Shown here one piece after another: positions 27,094-35,636 of a stretch of DNA of 64,000 bases. Position 1 is the first letter of the stretch; each line of letters opens with the position of its first letter. This stretch comes from Halostella pelagica (GTDB lineage Archaea > Halobacteriota > Halobacteria > Halobacteriales > Natronoarchaeaceae): the NCBI GenBank assembly GCA_005954745.1, contig CP040678.1, positions 2,480,001 through 2,544,000 of the forward strand, read 5' to 3'. The translations under genes were made by a program, and so were the position numbers. The notes beneath the pieces were generated by a model. The model saw nothing but the letters and a program-made list of their open reading frames with translations. It did not search any database and had not been told where the DNA came from.

Positions 27094-28664
27094 GCGCACT
27101 CAGCGCTATTCGGTCGAACTGGCGCGTCGTGATGCTCGTCATCCTCCTGTTGCTCAGCGTGTTCGCCCTGTTCGTTCCCGGCGCGACCGTCGGCGACGAC
27201 AGTGCGAACGTCCAGAGCGACGGCCCGACCAATCTCCAGTACGGCATCGAGCTAGACGGCGGTGCCCGGATCCGCGCGCCGGTGATCGGCATGACCGCTG
27301 AAGACGCGGAGTTCGAAAACAAGGCCCAGGTCGAACGGGACGTGGCTACCGAACTCGGAATCGAAACCATCGACGTCAGCGCCAGTCGCACCTCCGACGC
27401 GACGACCGTCGAAGTGTTCGACGAGAACGTCAGCGAGAGCGAGTTCGAGAGCGCACTCGCCGCGGCGAACGTCACCCACGGCGAGATCCGCAACGGCGTC
27501 ACCGCAGATACGAGACAGACGATAGTCGAAGTCCTCGACAGGAAGATAAGCGAGTCCGGCCTCGCCGGCGGGACGGTAACGCAGTCGACGACGGCCGGCG
27601 GCGAACGGTACATCGTCGTCACCGCTCCGAACCGCGACCGCGAGGAACTCCGGAGCCTCATTCAGAGCCGCGGCGAAGTGCGGATCGACGCGCTGTACCC
27701 CGAGCAGAACAACGGCTCGACGGAGTACCGACAGGAGTTAGTGCTCCGCGGCGAGGACATCGACCCGGCAAGCACCGTCAAGCAAGACGAGCGCACCGGC
27801 GAGTACTTCGTCTCGGTGACGGTCAACAACGACGAGGCGGCAAACGAGATGGCCACCACGCTCGACGAGGCCGGGTTCACGAACCGGCAGGCGTTCAGCA
27901 ACTGTCAGTACGACGCCCAGCGCGAGAATAACACGGATCCCGGCTACTGTCTGCTGACCGTCGTCGACAACGAAACCGTCTACGGTGCGGGCGTCCGCCG
28001 GGACCTCGCGACGAGTTGGCGTCCCGACGGCGACTTCACCCGGGACCCGCAGTTCCGGATGACGGCGAACACGCAGGAGGAGGCCCGCAACCTGCATCTG
28101 AGCCTCCAGGCCGGTCGCCTTCCCGCGCCGCTCGACTTCGAGCAAGCGCAGACGCAGTTCGTCGAACCGTCGCTCGGTGACCGGTTCAAGACCAACTCGC
28201 TGATCACCGGGATCATCGCGGTCATCGCGGTCTCGCTCACGGTGTATCTCCGCTACGGCAACGCCCGCGTCGCGGCACCGATGGTCGTCACCGCACTCTC
28301 GGAGGTCGTTATCCTCCTCGGGTTCTCGGCGGCGATCCAGTATCCGCTCGACCTCTCGGTGATCGCCGGGTTCATCGCCGTCATCGGTACGGGGGTGGAC
28401 GACCTGATAATCATCGCCGACGGGGTGATGTCCGAGGGCGATGTCAACTCCAGTCGCATCTTCCAGAACCGCTTCCGGAAGGCGTTCTGGGTCATCGGTG
28501 CGGCCGCCGCGACGACCATCGTGGCGATGAGTCCGCTCGCGGTGCTCTCGCTCGGCCAGCTACAGGGCTTCGCTATCATCACCATCCTGGGCGTCCTGGT
28601 CGGCGTTCTCGTCACCCGGCCCGCCTACGGTGACATCCTCCGCGCGCTGGTGACGGACCGCTAG
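27090..28664 (+). CDS. secD: Protein translocase subunit SecD
   Basis: A 524-residue partner of SecF. TM1 (about residues 12-32) leads to LQYGIELDGGARIRAPV, then a large extracellular P1 domain (about 50-360) and five helices ending with ATTIVAMSPLAVLSLGQLQGFAIITI. The conserved Asp-containing IGTGVDDLIIIADGV near residue 440 is the proton-relay helix. ATG 27090 overlaps the secF stop. The C terminus converges on rnhB with a 4-nt overlap. Confidence 0.95.
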   Translation: MSALSAIRSNWRVVMLVILLLLSVFALFVPGATVGDDSANVQSDGPTNLQYGIELDGGARIRAPVIGMTAEDAEFENKAQVERDVATELGIETIDVSASRTSDATTVEVFDENVSESEFESALAAANVTHGEIRNGVTADTRQTIVEVLDRKISESGLAGGTVTQSTTAGGERYIVVTAPNRDREELRSLIQSRGEVRIDALYPEQNNGSTEYRQELVLRGEDIDPASTVKQDERTGEYFVSVTVNNDEAANEMATTLDEAGFTNRQAFSNCQYDAQRENNTDPGYCLLTVVDNETVYGAGVRRDLATSWRPDGDFTRDPQFRMTANTQEEARNLHLSLQAGRLPAPLDFEQAQTQFVEPSLGDRFKTNSLITGIIAVIAVSLTVYLRYGNARVAAPMVVTALSEVVILLGFSAAIQYPLDLSVIAGFIAVIGTGVDDLIIIADGVMSEGDVNSSRIFQNRFRKAFWVIGAAAATTIVAMSPLAVLSLGQLQGFAIITILGVLVGVLVTRPAYGDILRALVTDR

Positions 28665-29308
28665 AACTCCTCTAGCCCCGCCTGCTCGGCCGCCGCGAGG
28701 ATATCGTCGCAGGTCGACCACGACTCTCGCGCGAACGGCGGCAGACAGCCCGTTTTCTCCACGTGGGACGCGAGAAACTCCCGCGTCGTCGCGTCGCTCG
28801 GATAGCCGCTGCCGACCGCGCCGTACTCCTCGGCGTACGCCGTCATCTGCGCGTCACGTTCGACCTTCGCGACGACGCTCGCCGCGCCCGCGGCCGCGTG
28901 GGCCTCGTCGGCACCGTGTTCCGCAGTCAGGTCGACCGCCGCCGGAAGCCGGTCCGCGACGCGGCGACCGAACCGCGATTCGCTCGTGTCCCCGGCGTCG
29001 ACGACCCCGCTCATTCCATCCGCGACGACGCCCGCGAGTGCTTCCGCCTGGGCGACGACGGTGAGCGTGTTCATATCCGTCTCCGGCGCGTCGATCCGTT
29101 CGGGCGTGATCTCGGCGACAGCGATGTCGACGCGGTCGTCCTCGCGGAGCGATTCGGCGAGTGACTCGCGCCGTGACGGCGACAGTTTCTTCGAGTCGTC
29201 GATCCCGTCCGGTAGAACCGCAGGGTCGTCGACGGCTACAGCCGCCGCGAACATCGATCCGAGGACGGGTCCCTTGCCCGCTTCGTCAGCGCCGAACACG
29301 GCAGTCAT
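28661..29308 (-). CDS. rnhB: Ribonuclease HII
   Basis: A 215-residue enzyme with the RNase HII signature GADEAGKGPVLGSM at the N terminus (catalytic Asp7 and Glu8), further acidic residues in DDSKKLSPSRRE and HGADEAHAAAGAASVVAKVERD, and a C-terminal substrate-binding helix. It removes RNA from RNA-DNA hybrids and single ribonucleotides. Convergent with secD. Confidence 0.93.
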   Translation of the reverse strand: MTAVFGADEAGKGPVLGSMFAAAVAVDDPAVLPDGIDDSKKLSPSRRESLAESLREDDRVDIAVAEITPERIDAPETDMNTLTVVAQAEALAGVVADGMSGVVDAGDTSESRFGRRVADRLPAAVDLTAEHGADEAHAAAGAASVVAKVERDAQMTAYAEEYGAVGSGYPSDATTREFLASHVEKTGCLPPFARESWSTCDDILAAAEQAGLEEF

Positions 29309-29359
29309 AGCCCATCGTCCGGCGGGCGAGAGAAAACAGTTTGCGGTGTCGCACCGCGC

Positions 29360-29866
29360 TCAGCCCGTGAGGTCGGCAAGCACCTGCTTCAGTTTCGAGC
29401 CCTCCGCGCGGCTCTTGAGTTTCTGCAGGGCGTCTTTCTCGTCGCTCAGGTTGGCCTCAAGCGCGTCCGTCACGTCGTCGTCGACGTCCATCTCATCGGC
29501 GAGTTGGATCATCCCCTCGTACATCGATATCTCCATGCGCTCGGTTTTGATGCCCGCACCGACGAGAGCGACGTTCCGGAGTTCGTCGTCCCGGATCTCC
29601 GTCGACAGTTCGTTTTTCTCTTCGACGAGACCGTCGAGGGCTGCCGATTCACTCATCGTCGGTTCCCTGCCGATCGACTCGAAGACGGTTTCGAGCCGCT
29701 GGACGTGTTGTTGTGTCTCTTCCTCGTGTTCCTGAAAGTCCTCGAACAGTTGCTCTTCGGTCACCTCGTCGGCCATCACCGCGAGGTTGTCGACGAGTTC
29801 GTTCTCGACGTAGTAGGCTTCTTGCAGGTGGTGCTCGAACAGGTCGTGCGGTGTTTCGATAGCCAT
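29360..29866 (-). CDS. YciF-type ferritin-like protein (DUF892)
   Basis: A 168-residue four-helix bundle starting MAIETPHDLFEHHLQEAYYVENELVDNL. Glu/His spacing along helices 1, 2 and 4 (EAYYVENEL, FQEHEEETQQHVQRLE, EISMYEGMI) matches the di-iron sites of the YciE/YciF family. Such proteins are linked to stress in bacteria and are frequent in haloarchaea. It lies between rnhB and a small acidic gene, all on the minus strand. Confidence 0.85.
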   Translation of the reverse strand: MAIETPHDLFEHHLQEAYYVENELVDNLAVMADEVTEEQLFEDFQEHEEETQQHVQRLETVFESIGREPTMSESAALDGLVEEKNELSTEIRDDELRNVALVGAGIKTERMEISMYEGMIQLADEMDVDDDVTDALEANLSDEKDALQKLKSRAEGSKLKQVLADLTG

Positions 29867-29975
29867 TGTCCCCCAGTGATCGATCCGGACGACCGCTCAT
29901 AATCACCGCGGGTAAACCACAGGAGTGCAATACGATCGTTGGCGGACCTGTATAAAAACGAACGGGTGAGCGAAC

Positions 29976-30128
29976 TCAATCGTCGGCCGGCGGAACGGCG
30001 GGACCGATCTCGTCGAATTCCTCGCTCTCGTCGAGGTCCGCGACCTCGTCGTCGTCCGATTCCTCTTTCTCGGTTTCGTACGCGAACTCGTACTCGGTCA
30101 GGCGTTCACTCTCGTAGTGGTGGCACAT
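29976..30128 (-). CDS. Small acidic protein with N-terminal MCHHY
   Basis: A 50-residue protein starting MCHHYESERLTEYEFAYE, then almost all Glu/Asp, ending GPAVPPADD. The Cys-His-His at residues 2-4 could bind a metal. The short length and extreme acidity fit the many uncharacterised haloarchaeal small proteins. It stands alone, with a GCAAAAAGT stretch about 40 bp upstream. Confidence 0.65.
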   Translation of the reverse strand: MCHHYESERLTEYEFAYETEKEESDDDEVADLDESEEFDEIGPAVPPADD

Positions 30129-30233
30129 GGACTATCCCCCATGGTATGCTAGGACGTACCGCGCAAAAAGTTTCGGCCGACTACCCGGACGATGGTTCGG
30201 AGGCCGGTCCCGTCCGCGAACGCCGGAACCCGC

Positions 30234-31568
30234 TCACTCCCGGAGGAACTCGGGGTCGTCGAAGGGTTCGTCCTCTCCCTGCACGTCGACCACGTCAAGC
30301 GCCGTCACCTCGGCGTCGACGCCGAGCAGGTCGGCGAGACTCGGCTCCGTCCGTCCGTTGTCGCCGCTGACGAGTTCCTTGACGTAGAGGCCCCCCTCGC
30401 CGTGGAGTTCGATGGTGGCGCGGGTGTCATCTTCCAAGGACCCCTCGATATCGTACACCTGTCGCGTCCGCGTGACGCTCGCCCGGCGGTGGTCGACGCG
30501 CTCGGGCGTGTACTGCTCGATCGTCGCACCGTCGAGGTCGTCGAGTGCGCCGTCCAGTTCCTCGGCTGAAACCGGTTCCGCGAACTCGACGTCCATCCGG
30601 TAGGTCTTGCTCGCGTCGAGTTCCTTGACGCGTTCGACCATCTCGTGTGTCGCGAGCGCGAGGTCGGTCACTTCGACCGACCCCTCGGCGGCGTCGTTGA
30701 TCGCCGCTTCGAGTTCGTCGACATCGGGCGAGCGGAACCCCGGTTCCTTCACTTCGACGACGAACGGGCGGCCGCGTTCTATCATCCGCGCGTCGACGTC
30801 CTCGCGGCCCGCGCCGTGGAAGACGGCCTCCTCGCCGTCCATGGCCTCGCGGACGTGTGGCGCGACGAGTTCTTCGACGCTCTCGTCGTACAGATAGCCG
30901 CTCCCGCCGCAGTAGTCACAGGGCTCCTCGCCGGCGTCGCCGAGTTGCTTGCCGCTGCCACCGCACTCTCTGCAGGGCCACTCCGTCTGTGGAATGTCCC
31001 GCTCTAACTTGCGGTAGCGACCGTAGACGAACGCGGGGTTGACCTGGATCTCCACGTCGCCCTCGCGTTCGAGGTTCAGAAGCGCCAGCACGTCCGGACG
31101 GTCGAAGTCGACCATCGTATCGGTGAGTTCCCCCACGCGCTTGCCGACCTCGCGGTTGAACTCCGATTTGAACCGTTCGCCGGCATCGTCCGTCTGGGTG
31201 GGCGATTCGACTTCGTCGGCGGTGTCGTCGAGGCCCGCTTCCTCGCGGAGCAGTCGCTCGTTCTCCTCGATGAGCGGCGGCGTGCGCGTGCCGACCTGAT
31301 ATGTCTCGAAGTGGATGCCTTCGACGGCCTCCGCGACGCGTTCGGCCCACTCGTCGAACTCGCCGGAGCGGCCCTCGCAAACCCAGCACTCCTCGGGGCT
31401 CACCGGGTCGTACTCCTCGTCGTCTTCCAGAGCGGCGGTCACACGCAGCGCCTTCCCTCGTTCGCCGTTCGTCAGGCCGAAACTCCGGTCCGCGAAACAG
31501 CGGCCGAGGCAGGCGTCGCAGACGGGGCCGGCGTCGATGACCCCGCGGGCGTCCTCGATGACGGTCAT
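30234..31568 (-). CDS. pus10: tRNA pseudouridine synthase Pus10
   Basis: A 444-residue enzyme. The N-terminal zinc-binding part has CDACLGRCF at residues 17-25 and CWVC near 61, followed by a THUMP-like region and the catalytic domain (GREDVDARMIERGRPFVVEV near residue 265, where the Asp of GREDVDAR is the expected nucleophile). A second zinc-ribbon-like insert holds CRECGGSG and CDYCGGSG. Archaeal Pus10 makes pseudouridine at tRNA positions 54 and 55. ATG 31568 is taken. It is divergent from trmY, whose product methylates the pseudouridine at 54. Confidence 0.93.
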   Translation of the reverse strand: MTVIEDARGVIDAGPVCDACLGRCFADRSFGLTNGERGKALRVTAALEDDEEYDPVSPEECWVCEGRSGEFDEWAERVAEAVEGIHFETYQVGTRTPPLIEENERLLREEAGLDDTADEVESPTQTDDAGERFKSEFNREVGKRVGELTDTMVDFDRPDVLALLNLEREGDVEIQVNPAFVYGRYRKLERDIPQTEWPCRECGGSGKQLGDAGEEPCDYCGGSGYLYDESVEELVAPHVREAMDGEEAVFHGAGREDVDARMIERGRPFVVEVKEPGFRSPDVDELEAAINDAAEGSVEVTDLALATHEMVERVKELDASKTYRMDVEFAEPVSAEELDGALDDLDGATIEQYTPERVDHRRASVTRTRQVYDIEGSLEDDTRATIELHGEGGLYVKELVSGDNGRTEPSLADLLGVDAEVTALDVVDVQGEDEPFDDPEFLRE

Positions 31569-31645
31569 GTGTCCCACCAGGCCCGGCGGGGGTAATTGCC
31601 TTGCCATTCCGATGAACGTATGGACGATCACCCGTACGTCACGGT

Positions 31646-32242
31646 ATGCGCCAGTTCGTTATTCTCGGTCACGACGCTCCGACGACGCCCGACTTCCCGC
31701 TCGACGACATCACCGGCGGTGCGGGCCGCCTCGACGTGCTCTGTCGCTGTGTCAACTCCGCGTTTTTCCTCTCGCACGACATCCGCGAAGACGTTCGGGT
31801 CCACCTCGTACTGGCGGACGAGTTCACCGTCACGTTCGAGGGGAGCGACCTGCGCCGACTCAACCCCGACGAGCGCTCCACCGCGGCCCTGATACGAAAC
31901 GCCCTCGACGAACGTGAGGAAGCTATCGGACACATGCCCGTCGAGTCCAGCCCCGGCGTCTCGCTCACGCGACGCGGGTTCGAACCGGTTCTTGAGGACG
32001 TTGCCGCCGAAAGCACCGTCGTCCAACTGCACGAAGACGGTGAACCCGTGTTGGACGTTTCCCCGCCGGAAAACCCCGCGTTCGTCCTCTCGGACCATCA
32101 CGACTTCGAGGCGGACGAAGCGGACCTGCTTGCCGACGCGGCGGACCACCGCGTCCGCCTCGGTCCCGAGCGACTCCACGCCGACCACGCTATCACCGTC
32201 GCGCAGAACTACCTCGACACCGGCGGATACGAGTCCTACTGA
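31646..32242 (+). CDS. trmY: tRNA (pseudouridine54-N1)-methyltransferase
   Basis: A 198-residue SPOUT-class methyltransferase. Family-typical segments are [17 protein letters not shown] at the start, [31 protein letters not shown] near residue 55, and a C-terminal knot region with [17 protein letters not shown] and the closing [15 protein letters not shown]. It forms N1-methylpseudouridine 54 in archaeal tRNA, using the product of Pus10, encoded next door on the other strand (77 bp between starts). A tRNA gene follows 59 bp downstream. Confidence 0.94.
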   Translation: MRQFVILGHDAPTTPDFPLDDITGGAGRLDVLCRCVNSAFFLSHDIREDVRVHLVLADEFTVTFEGSDLRRLNPDERSTAALIRNALDEREEAIGHMPVESSPGVSLTRRGFEPVLEDVAAESTVVQLHEDGEPVLDVSPPENPAFVLSDHHDFEADEADLLADAADHRVRLGPERLHADHAITVAQNYLDTGGYESY

Positions 32243-32270
32243 TCGCCGGCCGTCACCCGTTTCGGAACTG

Positions 32271-32278
32271 TTAAAAAC
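32271..32278 (+). promoter_or_regulatory. TATA box of tRNA-Pro
   Basis: TTAAAAAC ends 23 bp before the 5' end of the mature tRNA, a normal archaeal position if the primary transcript has little or no leader. Confidence 0.5.
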
Positions 32279-32301
32279 GACACCGCCCTTGTCTCTCGTG
32301 C

Positions 32302-32374
32302 GGGCCGGTGGGGTAGCTTGGTATCCTTCGGCCTTCGGGTGGCCGTAACCGCGATTCGAATTCGCGCCGGCCCA
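32302..32374 (+). tRNA. tRNA-Pro (CGG)
   Basis: A 73-nt cloverleaf: acceptor GGGCCGG/CCGGCCC, D-stem GGGT/ATCC, anticodon stem CGGCC/GGCCG with loop TTCGGGT giving CGG at 32336-32338, T-stem CGCGA/TCGCG, and A as discriminator. CCA is not encoded. The 3' part doubles as the attL core of the provirus, so the gene stays complete. Confidence 0.95.
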
Positions 32375-32376
32375 CT
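32362..32376 (+). repeat. attL core of the provirus
   Basis: TCGCGCCGGCCCACT spans the T-stem 3' strand, acceptor 3' strand, discriminator and two bases beyond tRNA-Pro. It is repeated exactly at 42765-42779 after the integrase gene. SNJ2 is known to use a 14-bp core at a tRNA-Met 3' end, so the length is as expected. Confidence 0.9.
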
Positions 32377-32438
32377 ACCCTAATATACCTTTCCCACCCT
32401 TCACTGATACTTAGCGGCGTCTCCGCCGCGGTGGGACG

Positions 32439-32774
32439 ATGACTGGAGCCCCATCGCTCGGGGTACCCGGTTTCTGCGCGGGCTGTGAGGATTACACTGA
32501 ACAACTCGTCAAAACTGGCGAGCGCACGCTCTGTCCAGACTGCGCTAAGGGCACCCAGTCAACGCCGGTTACTTACACAGACCTTAGCACCTACCGCTGC
32601 GACTGCCGCGGCTACGAGATTGCGGCCATCGGTTCTCTAGAAGAGCGGAATGGTTTCTGCGCGGAGTGCATCCAGGCGGTCAAGAGCGCGGGCCGTCTCG
32701 ACCTCGACGCACCCACCGTTCCGGACGAGTTCAGCGCCCGGTCCCCAGGTGACCGCGGCGTGCTCGACCTTTGA
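32439..32774 (+). CDS. Provirus Cys-rich zinc-finger protein
   Basis: A 111-residue protein with three Cys pairs: CAGCEDY (residues 13-16), CPDC (32-35) and CDC...CAEC (about 53-76), enough for two zinc sites. The first half resembles a treble-clef or zinc-ribbon. First gene of the element after attL. Its stop overlaps the frame of the Rep gene. Probably DNA- or protein-binding; function unknown. Confidence 0.7.
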   Translation: MTGAPSLGVPGFCAGCEDYTEQLVKTGERTLCPDCAKGTQSTPVTYTDLSTYRCDCRGYEIAAIGSLEERNGFCAECIQAVKSAGRLDLDAPTVPDEFSARSPGDRGVLDL

Positions 32775-32833
32775 TCGAAACCCCTCGTTGTAACACACGG
32801 GCCTTAGTGGGTCCCCTGGAAGAGCGGGACCTG

Positions 32834-34630
32834 ATGGCCCACGGCCTCACGAGTAATGACTCCATAACTGACCGCGACAAAGACCGAATCAACCTTCTGA
32901 AGTTCGTCGCGTCGAAGCCCGAGGGCATCGTTTTGAACCATCTTGTTCACTACGTCCTGAAGGGCATCAACCCGACGAACTACACCGGCTTCTATGACCT
33001 TAGCGGCGACGAGTGGGAGCGTCACGATCACGCACTGGACTCTATCGCCGATAAGGGCGAGAGTATCCCGCTGAACGGTTCCGATGCTGACTACCAGTTC
33101 GCCCGGCGCTTCCTCCCGAAGGCTGAGGATGCCGAACTCGTACGCCTTGAAGACTCACCAGCCGGCAGAGTCGCGCACCCGACAACTGATCTCCTTGACT
33201 TGATATCAGCAGGCATTAGTGAAACAGCCGGCGCGAACAGCGAACTCGTGTACGACCGCGAATTCGTGTGCAACGTCCTTCAGAACACGAATTCACTAAC
33301 TGACAGTCAGAAGGACTTCTTCGGTTCTGCGTTACATTCGTACATCCAGCGGATCGAGGACTACCGCCTCGCGTTCGACGTGCAGCTGCACGACCACCGC
33401 GGCCGCGGCGGCCACCGTCGGATGACGAAGGACTACAAGACCCGGTTCAACGACGAGGGCCGCATCAAACGTGGATTCGCGCGGTTCAACGACGCGCTCG
33501 AACACGAGTACGCCGCCGCAGAGAACGCCGTACTGCTGACGCTGACCAGTGACCCCGGCACCCACGGCAACGAGGACCGGCCGGACCCGCGGAGCATCGA
33601 CGAACTCCTGCAGTCGATGAACCCGAATTTCCACCGGCTGAACCAGTACATGGCGTCGGACCCGACGACGAAGGCCGACACCCGCGAACCCGGCGTTGTT
33701 TCGTACCGCCCCGACCGCGCCGACGACGTTACATCACGGCCGCGGGAGCGGCTGGACTACCTGAAGGTGCTGGAGTTCACCGAACGTGGACTCCCTCACC
33801 TTCACGTGCTGTTTTTCGACGTACCCACGGACGAGAACGGAATGCCGTTTCTGATGCACAAGCAGGAGCTTTCCGAGAAGTGGCAGGACTATGGCCAGGG
33901 CCAGATCGTCGACGCTTACCCACTCGTCTACCGTGATGACCTGGACGACCTCGACGGCACCGAGTTCGAGGAAGACGAGGGATTCGTCTGCTGGTACCGC
34001 TACGGCGAGAACGACCTCAACACCGCGGCCGTCGAAGAGCGGTCCCGGTCGCACCGCGTAGACATGGTTGGCGACGATGAAACGGCGAAGCAGAAGACCG
34101 CCGGTTCGTACCTCGGGAAATACCTGAGTATGACGTTCGCTGCGCTTTTGGACGAAACCGGTGAGGAGATCGGTGAACAAGAAAGCTACTCAGAGAAGTT
34201 TGCTTCGTGGAAGCTAGCGATGTACTGGGCGACCGAAAAGCAGTTCTGGTCAATCTCTCGCTCGATAGAGCGTGCTATCGACCCTGATAGTCAACTCAAC
34301 GAAGACACTGCTCGCGGTGTCCGGTGGGCCGCGAAACAAGATGTGATGCTGGCCTGCGAAACCGTTGGAGAGGACCACTTCTCATACGACGAACTAGACG
34401 AACTCGAAACAGTCGAACGGAACCGGTCTACTGTGTCCCAGATTGTTGCGTCCCCGTTTGTGAATATCGACTATCTCGGTACTTACCGGTATGATGATCT
34501 ACCTGCCCACTGGTCACGACGCTCGACGACACTCGAAGATGTAGATAAACAAGTAAACGATCCAGAGGAACCAGTACGGCTTGCTTCTCGGGGTGATCGC
34601 CCCCCGCCGATCTCCAGTGTATGGAGTTAG
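32834..34630 (+). CDS. rep: Provirus replication initiator, HUH type
   Basis: A 598-residue protein. The central part has GLPHLHVLFFDVP near residue 322, a His-hydrophobic-His metal motif of HUH endonucleases, and GSYLGKYLSM near 427, a Tyr-containing YxxKY helix that would supply the nicking nucleophile. This pair is typical of rolling-circle Rep proteins. Haloarchaeal plasmids and pleolipoviruses encode large Rep proteins of this sort. ATG 32834 (MAHGLTSNDSITDRDKD) is preferred; a TTG at 32771 overlapping the upstream stop is possible. It would nick the element origin to start replication. Confidence 0.8.
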   Translation: MAHGLTSNDSITDRDKDRINLLKFVASKPEGIVLNHLVHYVLKGINPTNYTGFYDLSGDEWERHDHALDSIADKGESIPLNGSDADYQFARRFLPKAEDAELVRLEDSPAGRVAHPTTDLLDLISAGISETAGANSELVYDREFVCNVLQNTNSLTDSQKDFFGSALHSYIQRIEDYRLAFDVQLHDHRGRGGHRRMTKDYKTRFNDEGRIKRGFARFNDALEHEYAAAENAVLLTLTSDPGTHGNEDRPDPRSIDELLQSMNPNFHRLNQYMASDPTTKADTREPGVVSYRPDRADDVTSRPRERLDYLKVLEFTERGLPHLHVLFFDVPTDENGMPFLMHKQELSEKWQDYGQGQIVDAYPLVYRDDLDDLDGTEFEEDEGFVCWYRYGENDLNTAAVEERSRSHRVDMVGDDETAKQKTAGSYLGKYLSMTFAALLDETGEEIGEQESYSEKFASWKLAMYWATEKQFWSISRSIERAIDPDSQLNEDTARGVRWAAKQDVMLACETVGEDHFSYDELDELETVERNRSTVSQIVASPFVNIDYLGTYRYDDLPAHWSRRSTTLEDVDKQVNDPEEPVRLASRGDRPPPISSVWS

Positions 34631-34642
34631 ACTAGATTATCA

Positions 34643-34692
34643 AAAGTGGACATATAGGGGCTTACAGGGTTTATTCCCCGGTATTCCACTTT
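34643..34692. promoter_or_regulatory. Inverted repeat before the structural block
   Basis: AAAGTGGA at 34643-34650 and TCCACTTT at 34685-34692 are inverted copies. Between them lies AGGGG...CCCCG, which can also pair. A related TCCACCTTT is at 34706. A TATA-like TTTATGTAT follows at about 34712-34720, 28 bp before the first structural-block ATG. It could be an operator, or the replication origin just after rep. Confidence 0.4.
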
Positions 34693-34747
34693 CACCCTGC
34701 TTAGTTCCACCTTTATGTATAGTCTAGTATTTGACTTATCTGTAGTT

Positions 34748-35122
34748 ATGGCAACCCAAGAGAAGAGCGGATTCGAGAAAGCTGAATCGCCCGACGAATC
34801 GAACGACTTCGAGGAAGATGATGCTGTCTGGATCGAACGCCCAGCAGAAGGTGACTCAGTGCAGGGTATTCTGCTCGAACGAACTCCTGAGGCTGGACAG
34901 TTCAATACGCCACTCTACAAACTTCGCCGGACGGATGATCACGACGATGATGAGGGACCTATCGCGCTGATGTGGTCTTCCCAGTCCATCGACAAGGTGG
35001 TAACTCACAACTCGCTGACGACCGGAGATGAGGTTTTAATCGAAGGTACTGATATGTACACTTTCGAGGGCGACGACGGCGAGGAACAGGAAGCAGTCAA
35101 CTACGAGGTGTACTTTAAATGA
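34748..35122 (+). CDS. Provirus acidic protein (pleolipovirus ORF2-like position)
   Basis: A 124-residue acidic protein. After a charged N terminus (30 residues), the core reads like an OB-fold: VWIERPAEGDSVQGILLERT, LYKLRRT, DEVLIEGTDMYTFEG, VNYEVYF. It may bind single-stranded DNA, which would suit a rolling-circle element, but this is inference. First gene of the structural block; its TGA overlaps the next ATG (ATGA). Confidence 0.65.
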   Translation: MATQEKSGFEKAESPDESNDFEEDDAVWIERPAEGDSVQGILLERTPEAGQFNTPLYKLRRTDDHDDDEGPIALMWSSQSIDKVVTHNSLTTGDEVLIEGTDMYTFEGDDGEEQEAVNYEVYFK

Positions 35123-35511
35123 GTCACGGCGTCAAAGGTGTCGTGTCAGACTATACGTCGCTCAAAACGATCCCTGCTCTTCTTGGGATCTTGTTCGCGC
35201 TGAGTTCGCTGTATCAGTTCGGAGGAATTAGCGAGGTGCATCTTGCATGGCTCGATTACTCGCTGACGACTCAAGACGCGATGGTTGCATCTCTCGGCAC
35301 GTTCGCAGTTGCCTTCGCCTCTAGCGAAACTAAGGAGTTTGACAGTTACGACGGCTGGGAAAAAGTGCTGATCGCTGGCTCTCCTGGGACAATTCTACTG
35401 TTCGAAATGACTGATATTGTCCCTGATTTGATCCTCGGTCTTGGTGATCCTCTTGGCTACATCCTCGCCTATCTGGTCACTATCGCAGGATGGGGGGTGG
35501 CTGTGCAATGA
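35119..35511 (+). CDS. VP3-like small internal membrane protein
   Basis: A 130-residue protein with four hydrophobic helices (about residues 16-35, 48-70, 82-98 and 105-127). Pleolipoviruses carry a membrane protein of this size and topology (VP3-like) directly before the spike gene, on the inner face of the vesicle. Overlaps of 4 nt at both ends tie it to its neighbours. Confidence 0.75.
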   Translation: MSHGVKGVVSDYTSLKTIPALLGILFALSSLYQFGGISEVHLAWLDYSLTTQDAMVASLGTFAVAFASSETKEFDSYDGWEKVLIAGSPGTILLFEMTDIVPDLILGLGDPLGYILAYLVTIAGWGVAVQ

Positions 35512-35636
35512 CTCGGCGTAAGTCTCCTGGCGCTCGGAAGGCTGATCGGTTCGCTCGTGATGTAATTGCGCTTACGACTGGTGCCGCCGGCACAACTCTC
35601 GGTTTCGCACTGGTCGTTTTCACTGGTGGTCTCTGA
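35508..35636 (+). CDS. 42-residue single-helix membrane peptide
   Basis: ATG 35508 overlaps the VP3-like stop, and the TGA at 35634-35636 overlaps the spike ATG. The product starts MTRRKSPGARKADRFARD, a basic N-terminal half, followed by one hydrophobic helix (about residues 20-42). Perfect overlap on both sides argues that it is real. A basic tail on the inside of the membrane could touch the genome. Confidence 0.7.
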   Translation: MTRRKSPGARKADRFARDVIALTTGAAGTTLGFALVVFTGGL

